From: Amblyornis subalaris
Taxonomy: Eukaryota; Chordata; Aves; Passeriformes; Ptilonorhynchidae
Direction of reading: 5' to 3'
Assembly (NCBI GenBank): GCA_018881555.1
Contig: JACAXG010000122.1
Coordinates: 2,229,254 to 2,293,253 of the forward strand
Length of the DNA stretch: 64,000 bases
Shown: piece by piece, positions 35,496 to 48,589 of the stretch
Layout of the letters: every line of letters begins with the position of its first letter
Position numbering within the stretch: the first letter of the stretch is position 1
Notes under the pieces: model-generated
The model's input: the letters and a program-made list of their open reading frames with translations, nothing else
The model's database searches: none
What the model was told of the DNA's origin: nothing
Translations under genes and position numbers: made by a program

Positions 35496-38031
35496 GAGCA
35501 GCTGCACAGTGAAATTATTATTTTTTTCCCATAAATTCCTGGACTCACTTAGGTTCTTTGGTGATATAATATTTCATAACACCGATGAAAAAGCAAATTA
35601 ATGTTCTATATTTCTGATAAAATATTACAGCAAAATAGTAGCATTCTTTTCACTGCAAGACAAATTCTTTCAGCCTGCTGCTATTCTTTCTATGGTCCTA
35701 AAGGTTTTGTTGAAATTAAAAATTGTTCACCAAGATAATCTCTCAATATCTTGTACATCAGTATTGCAGAAAAACCAAATGGTGTATATGTACATTTCCT
35801 TGCTTGTTACCAGTCAGCAGCAATGATGGTGGAAAAAAAAGACAACCAGCTGCAGTTTATGCTACTCCCACACACATACACTTTTTGAGCAAAAGCTGCA
35901 AGAATGTCTCAGTAATAAAGTATATGATATTCTGAACCTGCACTCAAAAAAGAGCTGCAGGCATAACAGGATGTGTTTTAAATGCAACAATGACAAGGCA
36001 GCATTTTGCTATTTAGAAAAGAAGGAAGAAGCATAAAAACCCTTCCAAGATCATTCACAAACTGTGGCTTGTTCAACAATAGGTCCCGTTTGGCTAGTTC
36101 AGAGCATGTTACATGGAGTGGCTCTTAGGGAGGACTACAAATTTCCTCTCTTGTGAGGGAGAGTGTTCCAAGTGTAGCATTTGTTTACTGATCCATATCC
36201 TGTCTTCACTGGTCATGAATGTCATTACCTATTTGATGTAAGAAGTTTCTACATTTTATTGAAAGCTGCACAGATTAGTATTGACTTATACCATAGAGTC
36301 AAGAGCACAGTGATGACCTAAGTGTAGCTTGTTGCTTCTTTGTTAATAATTTGTTAAAGGGAACTTTATGATGGCCCAGGTCTCCTCTTGGAGTAAGTTG
36401 GCTGTTGAAAATAACAGAGATATGAGGATTTCTCTTTCTCTATTAGTTTTGAAAATATTATCAAAACAATACTGCAACTAGGTCTGCATAGATTATTTTC
36501 GGAGTTGATCTATAATTGATAGTTTTCTTATATGAAAATAGCATTGCCCATTTGACATTTTAACAATAGAAAGGACAATAATTTCGGATGTTTCTCTCAG
36601 CAAATGCAAACTTGGAAGAGTTTATATCCAGCTGCTCTGTATAATCTTTGCCTCAAACACCAGGATTGCCCCTTCCACAAATTGTTAGCATGTTTTAAAA
36701 GAAAATTTCAGCTCTTTGTCATTTGCTATGACTAAATTAATGTTTTTTCCATATGGGTAAGAATACTGTCATGGACTTATTGACTTTCCTGTGCTGGCAT
36801 CTTGCTGATTCTGCTCACGCTACATTAGTGGCTGCACTGAGTCAGCCTCCCTCTTACAAAATTATGTCATTAAACCTCCTCCTTCAGCGGAGTGTCTTTA
36901 TTAAAAAAACAAGACCTGTTTTTTAAAACCAAGGAGGAAACAATGCTAAGTCAGATTTTGTTCTGTGTGATACTACACTCCCAAGCACTGGAAATACTGT
37001 GTTATTAAAACATATTGCATTCCACAGTCATTGAACATTTTTTCCCCTCTTCCTGAAGTATAACCTTAACTTAAGCTCGAGAAAATTACAGGCTGAATAA
37101 ACTCCAGCTGAGAGCTTTCCCAGCAGCCTTAGAGGTCCTGCTTGTGACATCCAAGCTGCCATGAAGCGATACTACATTGAGCAGAGCACTGATAGCAACC
37201 AGGGCAAAACATCTGGGAATGCCTGTGCAAGTCCATGCTCCAGCTGCAATCAGAATGATTTAAATATCTGATTTAACCATAACATGAAAGTTTCATTTTG
37301 ACTTCTTTGCACTATCAATTTGAACCTTACTTTTATTGCTTGTGTTATAAATTATTACCATAATGAAAAGTAGATTCTCATTGACTGGTATCGCTGAGGA
37401 CGTGTTGACTTGCTGCTTTATATAGATTTAACCTTGAATTTGTTCATTGATTTTGATAGCCAAGAGTGTGAAATTCTGTGCTATGTTGTCCATTCTAAAT
37501 TGTTAGCTACATGTAGTCAGATTCATATTTGTTATTAGTAGATCTGTTTTATTTTGGTATTTTTTAAATATCATCTTGTTCCAGCCGCATTCAGATTTTT
37601 TCAGCACTGTAGGAAATAACAAAATAAAAACTGTAGGAAATCTGGATTTTGAGAAAATTTTTTTTTAACTAGTAAAAGAAAGAAGTGAATATTATAAGAA
37701 AAATCAAAATATGTTTTGGGTTTACATTTTTCTCATTCAAAAAAAAAGGTTTTGCAGATGCTGACTTTAGGTGATTATTCAACGTAGCCTTTAAGACCTT
37801 AAAGCTAGCTGTTGTGAGCTTCTCACACTAGTTTTTACTCATAGACCAGAAGAATACACTAATTTGCTGCATTTTTATGTTCACATACTTCTCTAAAGAA
37901 AGGGTTAGTTATTAGGCCAAATTTAACTAACAGTAATAAAAAAATAAAACAACAACTCTACTTTTATAGCAGATGTATGAAATATGCTTCATCAGTCTCA
38001 TATGAATCTGTTTAAGAACCTTGATTGCTGT

Positions 38032-38051
38032 TTTAATTTAATTTAATTTAA
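38032..38051 (+). repeat. (TTTAA)4 microsatellite
   Basis: Four units of the pentanucleotide TTTAA, imperfectly bounded by extra T and A. Simple-sequence DNA. Confidence 0.85.
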
Positions 38052-40774
38052 AGAAGTGTGAAAGATTAAAATAAATTTAGGCATGAATATGGGCTATGTA
38101 TACTCAAGTTTGCATCTTTATTTTAAAATGTTCAGTCTAGAAGAAAAAATTTTTGGAGACACCTCTAGTTTTTGACATGGTTGTCTTTGTTTTCAGACAA
38201 AAACTGCTTCAGGCTCAGCAATGTTGGCCACTCTGAAGATGAACATCTTGGCCCTGCAGGAATTCACTTATCCGTTCACCACCTTTCCACTCTCTGTATC
38301 TTACTGACAATTTCATTTGCTGCTGTTGAAAACACATGGCTGCACATGACCACAGTGAGAATGACAAAGAAAAAGGAGTATCCCCATCATGGCTTTTCCA
38401 GCAAAACAGCATGTTTCCACCTGCCACCATACTACACCAGGCTACCAAGTGAGTGCAATGTTTCTCAGACACTTGCCCTCCTCATGCTGATGAGCTGCTC
38501 ACAGGAATCTGCCCAGCAGATGAAAGGAGGTGGGGTGGCAGTATTTCCAGGGGGGCCTGAGAAGAAGAGAACAGAATGTGCAAGGGAAGACGTGGGAGAT
38601 TGACTGACGGTGAAGAGGGACAGAGCATTGGTTTGACACCATCTTCCATGAACTGCCAGGATTATTTAACCAAACCTTGCAAGAGATACACTTTTATTGA
38701 AAATCCTCCTAATCCTAACTGTTGCACTGGACTTTCAGATATTTAGAAAGAGGCCTTGCAGTAGTCAAGTGAATGCAGTTTACACCAATGGGGTCTGCTG
38801 TGCAAAACTACTCCCAGCATGACAACCTCCTTGTAGCTGAAGATGCGGCACACTCCACTGAGCCTGGGGTCCATCAAGAATTATGTTCAAGCATAGTGCA
38901 GATCCCTGTGCCTCCCACAAGGACATGGTGAGAGGAGACTTACCCCTGCACCCTCCTTGGCTTCAGAACTTTCACAGGAGCATGGTCCCGGTGGGTCTCT
39001 CAGCAGCATAGCCAATCCTCCTGCACCTACAAAACCAAAGACATTTATTGCCCATGGAAGAACATGCATGGCTGAGAAGTTGCTTTGCTTTGATTGGATC
39101 CAATTCTACCCACCACGCTCTGTCACCAGCCTGGAGTCTTGTCAGCATTGTTAAAGAACGCAGAAAGGCTACAGAAACAATGACTGACAAATACCTTTGC
39201 CAGCTGGAGACAGCTCTGTGTGCTGCAGAGAGGCAGCTACCTCGGGGGGAAAATGCAACTGGTGCTTAGTGTTTACACAGTACGCCATGGCTCAGGAAGG
39301 ACATACTCCATTTCAGACCAGTCACTGGCCATCCCTGTCCCCAGGGTGGTTCCCAGTACCAGAGCTGCCCTGGTTCCTGATGGGGCGGCCCTGACTGCCA
39401 GGTCCAGCCTTGTCACCCCGAGGCAGCTCTCCAGACACTGGTTGCTCCGTGCTCACCTGTGTTGCTGTGCTGAAGGTGTGCCTGTGCGCACACCATTCCC
39501 TACATGAGCTTGTCCCATCTTGGGGAGAAGCCAGAGGACTTTTCGTCACTTCTGTGCATCTAAAAGGCAGGGTAACTAAGAGCATCTAGAGCCCTAACTA
39601 AGAGTATCTCATTAGAGAATGCTGTTCATCATGCAGGCAATAGTTACCACTGCTTATCAGGTGATGTCAGGTCAACAGCACAGCTCACAGGCCATGGTGT
39701 GGGCAGCCTGTCAGTCCGGTCTGGGAGAACCTCTGCACGTTTATTTCTACATCAAGTTTAAGCCTTGAAGAAGTTAAGAACTATCTGCTGATTTCACCTT
39801 CAGGCACAATCTTGTTTAAGCATAGCTAGCCACAGACAGCTGCTTGATTGCTTTTGGAATTTCCATAGCAATGGCAATAATTAAAATAAATTATGTTGGA
39901 TTAGAGTCAGATTAAATCAATGAATATTTTCTAAACTGTGCAATTAAATTATAGGGGTTACATGATCTCCTCTATAGAGAAACAAGATGTATAAGCATTT
40001 GTATTTCATCTCCAGTAGCTCTGCTGAAAATACACTCCCATTCCCACTGGGAGTACATTGAATAGTGTTCCTTCTGCTACCACAGCACTGTGCGTACCTA
40101 CTAAATTTGAAATAGGTCTCATGTAATAATACAGCTTGAAATGGCTCTGCAGCCCTTGGTCAATACAAGGATAGTTATTCATGCCCTCTGCTGCTACTTG
40201 AGTCTATAATCTTGACTGTGTCTCTTCAACCCACTACTGTTTGTGTAGGCACCACAGTTGTGTTATGATAGCTTATGCACAAAGGATCTGTGCTTCAGAG
40301 ATGCCCTTTGCTTATTTGTTGGTCCAGCAGACAGTGGCACATGCTAACAGTGTTAGCTTGAGCTGTAGTTAGACACATTCGCTACAGACCTGCATCTTTC
40401 TCTCTGGCAATATTGGCTGGCTGCAGCCTCAGTTAGACTTCTTTTGCTGTGGGAAAAGAATATTAAATAGTGCCAGAGGGACTTAACGTGCCCATAAAAA
40501 TCCTGCAAGTGCTTTTAACTTTTTCCAGCACAGGTTCTTTGGAGCTGGCCCTTCCTCTTCCTACTTGCTGAGCCGTGGTGTCCATGTAGTTCACAGAGCC
40601 AATAGGTAGCCCTCAGCAAGATTTGAGAACTATATTAAAACCAGTGTAAGCGAGTAATAATGGAATTGGGATATTTTCTCTTGTGTTCTCCACACTCTGA
40701 AAAAGTCTATGAAATCAGAACTCTAATTCCGTGACTTTACCACAGGATTGATCCCTTCTTTGCATTCATCTCTG

Positions 40775-40799
40775 TGCTCTATGGGGTTCCCATAGAGCA
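40775..40799. repeat. 11-bp inverted repeat with 3-base loop
   Basis: TGCTCTATGGG at 40775-40785 is the exact reverse complement of CCCATAGAGCA at 40789-40799, with GTT between. An additional G-T wobble extends the stem on the outside. The compact hairpin is stable on paper, but its total length is too short for a pre-miRNA. Confidence 0.7.
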
Positions 40800-43222
40800 T
40801 TGCTTCTTTGGAAGTGCTCCTGCAGAAAAATCAACTAGTTTATTCTGTCCTGATTTCTTTTTTTCTGATTTTTTTTTTCTTTCCAGCTCTTTTTGATAGT
40901 TTTGTTCATGCTAATCTCAGGCCAAAAGGATCCTCCTTGTTATATATCTATAGGGTGTTTCAGAATAGTGGGTCTCTGATTATCTATTGATATCTATATG
41001 CTCTCCTGCTATCCAAAACCAGATGTGAAATAGAGCTGTGTGCTTTTCTTTTACCGTTTCACTAAAACTTCCATTCATACCCAAGCTACTGTGCATCTTT
41101 TTCTGCCGTGTATTTGGAATTGTGAAGCCTTTGCACGTTATCCTTGAATGGATGCCTCTGTGTGCAGCTACCTAGTAGCTGTCGGACTGGATCAGAGGAT
41201 GGGAGCAGTTGGAGCTGAAATATCTAAATCTATATTATAAATATTTCCAGGATTTAATGTCAGACTAGATTTAGCGTGATTCCTTGGAGTGAATGTTACC
41301 ATAGTGTCATAAGCAGTAATACTTGATTTGAATATTAATGTTTACACAAGGGTTTGAAAAGTGTTTGGTGTGACCCTGCAGCAGAGTTTCTGGTTTGGTT
41401 TCCTCCAAAAGCAGTCTTGCACATGACTCAACAGTACCATCATGTAGTGTGATTCACTCCACATCTGAATCAGTTGCAGGTGTGGTAGAGGAGAAAGAGA
41501 TGAGTTCACTAAGAACCATACTGCTGTTCTCTGATAAAATGCTGATGTATGTGCAGCTTGTGCTCGCCAAGAAAGTGCAGCCTGGTGACTCGGATGCTCA
41601 GTGAAGATGTGGGTTGCCTAATTTCACACTTGTGCCACAACTAGCATTCTGCATAATCCTTGGAAGGCACTGGTATTGTCTTAAGTTGTCCCCTTGTAAG
41701 ACATATTTCCCATTGATGTGATAACACATGAAAGATTAAGAAGAGAGCATTACAGTGGTAATAAATGTACCTAACTAGAGAGAAAAAGTCATGAAAGTCC
41801 AAGGCTTAGAAATTAACATGCATAAGAAAATTATGTATTTCCTACACATCTCACAAAATAAATAAATATCGTAAGCCTGAGCAGACTTCATCTCCATGCT
41901 GTTTTTGGTGACAGTGAGTGGACCTATAGCATGGACCTCAGACTTGAGCTGCATGAAGGACATGGCAACTTTATAATCAGCCTTGGATTAAAAAAAGATA
42001 AATATCCAAGCATGTTCACATCCATGGACATGTTTTAAAGGCCCAAATAGTTCCTGCTGCAATTAGCACAGCTAAAGTTTTAGATCTATAATTATCTGTA
42101 CAACAGTGATGAAGTAACTCAACCAGAACAGCTGCAGGGCAGCTCCATCAGCACTATTGGGGCTCAGTGGCTTTTCATCCATCTCTGTGCATGCTAGCTC
42201 CACTTTGATGTAGCACTGTGCTGACTTCTTTGTTCCTTTTATTTGCTGTTGATTTCAACTGTGAATAGGGTTTGATGGATGACAGGAGTTTTGCAATAAA
42301 GAGGACCAAATAATACTACAAAAATGAAGCTGAGCTAACAGTCTGTCTCCTTAAGAGACATATCCATGCAGACTTGGGAGAGAAATCAAGGTGAAGATAA
42401 TTAGAACGAAGTTGTGCTCTCACCAGCATCAGCCAGGAGAGAAAGGAACAAGTGTTGTCAAGACAGGAAGGATGAAATTTGAGTAAAAGTCCAGTAAGAT
42501 CAGTTCCTGGTGATGTATTTGTCAGTGAATGTGCAGAATATGGATGAAAAATAGAGGTACTGATAAGGAATCTGGAAAAACTGCTGTGCACAAACAAGGG
42601 GAGATTTTAGCAGCTTGTTCCTGAATCACAGTTCTTCATGGTCAGCACTGTGACCACGGAGAAGCACCTCTGATTGGGCTAGCATTGACCTGGGGCAGTA
42701 CTCATCTCAGGGTCCTTGCTCCATCAATCTCAGTCTCTCAGACCCTTTGGATTTCTGTTCTCCTTTCACAGAAGCTAGACAAAGAAGGGAAACTTTAAGG
42801 TGCAATCCAGCTACTGAAGTATGTGAACTCTCTGCAGTGACCCAAAACTCCCTTAGAAAACCCAGGAACTACAGACTTAGGCTCTTAGTTTTGATATTTG
42901 TTTCAGCAAGAGTGCTCTGTGTTTTCAGCATGTGGATTCCATTGCTGTGGTGTTAAGCTGTCAGGAAACAACTCCAAGCCTATGCCATACAGCCATTAAC
43001 ACTGGAGCAGTCTCTATCCATCCAAAATCTGCCAGCCCACGTCCTCGTGTCAAAGAAACTGGTGCACTAAAGGACCAGGTTGTAGCCTAAGAGGAGCTGA
43101 ATCAGAGAACAATTTTAGGGCAAAGATTTGTCTCCTCAGGGGAAAATGCAGATAAAGCACTTAAAGGTATTCCCCAGGAAAACGGAATCAAGCCTTCTTT
43201 ATTTTTCACAAGATAGCGAAAA

Positions 43223-43325
43223 ATCTGACCTAATTATTTAATTTATTATTAATAATTAATAATAAACGAATATAATAATAAAAATAATTTTATTTATTAT
43301 TATTACTTAATTTATCTGACCTAAT
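43223..43325. repeat. AT-only insert bounded by 12-bp direct repeats
   Basis: ATCTGACCTAAT occurs at 43223-43234 and again, unchanged, at 43314-43325. Between them are about 79 bases of nearly pure A/T made of TAA and TTA words. There are only two C and one G inside. The left half (TTTATTATTAATAATTAATA) and right half (TTTTATTTATTATTATTA) are rich in mutually complementary words. The arrangement looks like a target-site duplication around an insertion or a tandem duplication whose interior expanded as (TAA)n microsatellite. The transposon family, if any, is not recognised. Confidence 0.6.
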
Positions 43326-46300
43326 CAACCATTGCATGCAGATGGATCAGTTTAAGGCTTATTATCCTCTTTCACTCAGACAGGTGGCTTGTGGGAATAC
43401 TTCTAGTCATTTTCAAAGCCAAGGGACATTGAATGCATGTGCCGAAAGCACAAATTACTGCTCCCAGACTGGTCCTTTCTCCGTGCTGCAGCGTGCTCCC
43501 ATCCCAGGTCTACTGGCCAGTCTGCTATTCATCAGAGTGCCTCCTGCCTTGTTCAGACTGGAAGGGAACAGGTCAGCTCAAACCACATAAATCCTGGATC
43601 ACCATTAAACTGTCCCATTTGGTCTTGAACAGGCCAAGGAGGCAATTAATTAGAGCAACTATTTTCATTTGACTTGAATCACAGGAATTCCTGCTGTTTC
43701 TTGGTCTGCTTTCTTTCAGCTACATAGGACTTGTCATTTAAAATGAAAGACAAACTATGTCCTCATGTTGACATCTTGGCAGTGCCCAGCTGAGCCAGCA
43801 GACAGATACCATATTACACTGCAAAGTAGAGTTTGTCACCAGTGATTCCTGTGATTAATAGTGGGTCATTCAGAAAACTAAAATCCTCAAAGGACAGGGA
43901 GAGAAAAAAAGACACAGTCTAGGAAAAAGACCTTCCAGTGAGAGTGCTGACATGTTTATTTATTGAACCACTAAATGGCTTGGTGGCTTCCTGATGTTCA
44001 GATTGGGAGAGGTCACATAGCAGCAGGAAGAAAAAGGCATAACTTAAGTGGTAAAGAAGACCACTCATTTATCTGATTTTTGCACTTACTTTTCTTTGAT
44101 TAATGCTATGTTTAGGCATTGCATCCTTGCTATATTTTGAAACAATGGTAGGGAAACTTGCTTACCTTTTCAGCCATGTTTGGAGGGCTCATCTCTAAGA
44201 GTAAAGAAAATATTTTATATTCTATTTCATAGAATCTTCAGTCTTAGAAAAACTATTGCGGAGAGTGCTGTAGATGCCACTTCTTTGTCATGTGTCTCTC
44301 TGATAGCAATTGTCTTAAGCACATATAATCTGTTTTTCTGCATCTGATAGTCGTGTTGTTCACGGGGGTGAATGCATAAGTTATAGATCTAGTGGCACAA
44401 TTCTCTTTTGCTGATTTGCTTTTCTTTTCCAAATGGTTGCTCTTTTTTCAGCTTTCACACTGTGATGTATTTTGTACTTAAATACAAATAAGACAAAAAT
44501 CTCCCTACTAGTACTAGTAGGAGTGAAGTCACACCTACTTATGCCCCCAGGAAAAGGAGCCTTCACTGGTGACATCCCTGAGAGTGCTTGGTGGGTGTGT
44601 GACCATGCCAGAAGCACTGTGCTGCCTCTGTACTAAATATAAGTGTCAAAGTTTCAATCTCCAGAATTCAGGTGCATGTTTTAGATGCAGATGTCTGGCA
44701 CCCTTTTGGAAAACACCTACGGAGAATTTCATTGGTGGTTGCAGGCGGAGCAATTGAAGCCATTGCGCAGATCTTCCTCCTCCCATGGATTAGCTCCCTT
44801 CAACTCTGCCAGACCTTCAAGAGTCATTTGAACTAGTCCAGTGTAGCAATACTCTTGACATAGCTTTTGTGTGTTTCAGTTGTGGGGGAAGTGATGGCAG
44901 CTTGGAAGACCAGTTATATCTTCAGTTTTTTTCTACAAGGTCATGTAATTTCAGTCGCAAAATTTGTCCTTTACTTGTTTCAATAAGAAATTTCTACCTG
45001 CCAATATAACTTCTGGTGACCAACAGTGATGAACTACTTTTGATTCAGATCTTATGTGCATTTTCTCTTAGCTTTAGCTCTGTGGGCAAAATCCTTTTAA
45101 TAGTTAGTTCTAGTACCATGAAATAGCTGCAAGTGTGCAAGAAGTTCATAATGTCTGCTATGAAGTAATCAAAATGCCCTCAGAACCACAATCTACATAT
45201 ATTCTGGAAAGAAACCTTAAGTATAGACCAGCCCTAAGATTAAAGCTATTCTAAGAGAATAAGATTGCAATGTTGCTTAGAAAATAGCTCCCAGTCCCAG
45301 CAATCTTGTTCACAGTGAACAACTTTTGATGGAAATGAGAGAGAACCACTAAAATTTTTGACAGAAAAAATGTCTGCAAGAAATAGGCTAAAACTCTGAC
45401 ATGAATTGGGAGGCATGAGAAAGGGAAAAATCTGTGAATTTTGTTTCTCTCACTTGTAATAATTTGCCTTGGAGTACATTCTCTTATTTGGAATTACCAG
45501 ATAACAAGTGTGATATTCTATCATTAAAAGAACAGATAGCCTCCTAACTTTGTCTAGAGTTAGTTCCTGTATGTGGCAGAAGTGCAGCCAAATAATGAAT
45601 TCATTGCCTTGCACAAGGGTTTAAAGTTAGTAGAGAACTCCTTCAATGACATGAAGTAGGGAAGTACAAGTGATACATGCAAATTCTTTTTAATCGTGAT
45701 ATCGTAAGCCTAACCACAGAAAGAAAGCAGAAGGTAGCAGAAAGATTATCTGTTATTGTTTATACATTCTCTATGAGGAGAAAGAAAAGTCATCACTTAG
45801 AGAAACAGCACTGAAAGTGCATCTGTAATGCAGTGAAGGAGACAGCTTGTGGTGCTCATCTCACTGCACCTTCATAAAGGATTTCTTAGCTCCAAGAATG
45901 CCTGTGTGTAAATGCCATGAAGACGAGCTTCTAACCTTCTCAGCATAGCCAACAGAAATGATTGCAAGAGCTATGTCAAAGTCCCTTAACTGCTAAGTCA
46001 GGCAGTTTATCTCTCTTCTTCACACTGATCTTGCCCACACTGATGGAGACAAGGCACGTTTGTATGACTATTATTTATAAAGTTAACTGAATTAGAGCTG
46101 CAATTGCATGTACCAGCAGTTGGGAATGCTACATACGTATGCAGATGTTGTAGATGCATCGCCAATAGTCAAAGGTGGCATGTGTGCAGTGAAACCTACT
46201 TTTCTCTTTGTTGACATTTAGCAGCAGACAGGACATTCCCCACTAGTGGATACTACTGCTAAAGGAAATGGCTGTGCCTTCGCAGCGCACCTCATGGGAA

Positions 46301-48113
46301 TGGCGGGAAAGCAATCTCCATTTTTCAGCTGTATCTTTAGATGATTTTCCAATTATGCTTATCTGGTTTTTCTTGTGGTGAAAAATCAGTCTGACTCAAG
46401 AGGGTAAACCTTTATATATGTCAGATGGCATTACTGCAGGGGGGGTGGGACAATCATACTATGCTGCAGGTAATAGAGTGCATATGAGAGGAGCTATCCC
46501 CATCAATTTTCCTCTCACACCTCATGGTCTCCTAGGAGGTAGCCTTTTGAATCTAGTTTGCATTTGGAGATCTTGCAAAAACATCAGGCTCACTGAAGGT
46601 GCACTACAAATGATTGAACTGCACACATCCACCTGTGGATTTAGGAATAAACAGATATAGCTTATTCTGAGCAGCCCTGTCCCATGCTGGTAAAAAAAGT
46701 CATATTGCCAGATTTTCGCAGGTTATCCATGAGTTAAATTAGTAAAACAAAGACGGTTTATAGCATAAGCCCCTGAAGAAGTATTTCAGTCCTTAGACAA
46801 GGTAACAGCAAGACCCCTGAGAACACCGGGAGTGGGCTTGTGTGCCCAATTAAATTGTAGTGGTTAAGGGCCAGACTGCAATGAGGCAGACATAGCCCAG
46901 ACTACCTCTACTGGTCTAATGTTTGATCTCCAGTTTTGCATACTTTTGAGTTAAGATTGTACTGTCAGTTGCTTTGAAGAAATCTGCAATTTTTCTGTCA
47001 GAAAAATTTAAATCAATACTTTAAGGCAAAGTCAAAATTGCCAGTTTTGCTTGATAGAAAATGGTATTAATTAATGCCTTGTCACTATCTTCTGATGCGG
47101 TCAAGATATGAAAGAATCCACTTTGATCCTGCATTTGTACTAGAAACACATGCTAGTGCAAACCCTGTAAATTCTGCAGTTGCAGAGTCAAATCTTGCTA
47201 GACCTGGCACGTGAGAGTTTAAAGGTGCAGGTGAATTGGTGTCATCATGGCATGAGCCATGACAATGCTGGAAAGAATCAATCCAGGAGAGTGTACCCTT
47301 TCAGGCCAAATATTAGTTCACCTGAATTTGAGGGCAGATTTACTATCTGCAAGAAGAGATCCAGAGCACTGAACAGAGTTAGTAAATATGTAATCAAAGT
47401 AAAATCACTGATGATGTAAGGTTAATGCAATCCAACTTTTGACAAAAAGGCATCAGAGATAAGATCCTGACATTAATGGATGAAGACACCTGCCTTCACC
47501 TAAGCTTAGCTGTGCTGCATGGTAATCAGTTTCAGTCGTTTCAGAGGGGGTACTTATAGAGTAAGTTACTGCTCAATTAGAGAAGATGCATCAGCCTCTG
47601 GGCTCTGTGGATAATCTTAGAAAATGATATATAATTAGGAAAAATTATAATGTTTGCTTTCAAAGTACTACTTGTTTTCCCAAAAAAGCAAACTGACAGG
47701 CAAACATAATACCCAGATATGGTATATCCTCCTCAGTTATTCACATATCAACTCCTCAGTTAAAATAGGTAGTGAAATGTTTCATTTCCCAGCCACAACA
47801 TTCAAAAGAGGCATGACTTGCTGGTCAAAACTCCAGTGATGTTTCTTATTAAAGCCATATGCTTTAGAGAGTTCAGTAAAGGATTTCTTGGCTCCCTAAT
47901 AGAGGGAGAAATCAAGTGCTTTAAAAAAAAAAGCCAAACTAAAAAGAAAATAAATTTTGATTTTGTTTTCATGATATTGGTCTATGTTTTTCACCTAAAA
48001 GGTTTAATATTTAAGGACAGAGCATAAGTTAACGTGCAATGTCAAATTATGTCGTATCCATCACCTTCCAGACAATACTTAGGTCATTATGAGGACTATA
48101 ACAAGCAACACTT
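43326..48113. other. Gene-free noncoding stretch
   Basis: No gene or transposon is supported. Open frames stay under 90 codons. An 18-base perfect palindrome lies at 44504-44521. The rest is AT-leaning single-copy-looking sequence up to the CR1 insertion. Confidence 0.65.
44504..44521. repeat. 18-bp perfect palindrome
   Basis: CCTACTAGTACTAGTAGG equals its own reverse complement and contains two ACTAGT words around a central TAC|TAG overlap. Roughly a quarter of such an occurrence is expected in random DNA of this length, so it is mildly unusual only. Confidence 0.7.
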
Positions 48114-48589
48114 CACAGAATCACAGAATAAGATGAGTTGGAAGGGACCCACAAGGATCATCGAGTCCAACTCCTGGCCCTGCACAAGAGTCACACCATG
48201 TGCCTGAGAGCATTGTCCAAACATCTTGAGCTTTGTCAGGCTTGATGATGTGACCACTTCCCTGGGGAGCCTCTTCCAGTGCCCAACCACCCTCTGGGTG
48301 AACAACCTTTTTCTAATGTCCAACCTAAACCTCCTCTGACACAACTTCAGGCCATTCCCTCAGTTCCTGTCACTGGTCACAAGACGGAAGTGATCTGTAC
48401 CTGCTCCTCCTCTTCCCCTCACAAGGAGGTTGTAGACTGCCATGAGGTCTCCTCTCAGTCTCCTCTTCTCCAGGATGAACAGACCAAGTGACCTCAGCCG
48501 CTCCTCATACGGCTTCCCCTCAAGGCCCTTCACCATCCTTGTTGTCCTCCTTCGGACAGCTCAATGTCTTTTCTGTATTGTGGCACCCA

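Larger units (their letters stand above)
31176..43222. other. Gene-free noncoding stretch
   Basis: No gene is supported. Open frames reach 143 codons at 38172-38603, without domains or splice context. Small tandem duplications occur at 33191-33223 and 34256-34296, with (TTTG)n and (TTTAA)n microsatellites at 35474-35495 and 38032-38051, and a hairpin at 40775-40799. The block 38160-39580 is somewhat richer in GC than its surroundings. Possible conserved noncoding blocks are noted at about 37080-37360, 39840-39970 and 41220-41365. Confidence 0.65.

Noticed and set aside
38172..38603. 143-codon plus-strand frame
   Set aside because: No domain, and a competing minus-strand frame over the same bases. 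No supporting splice or promoter signal.
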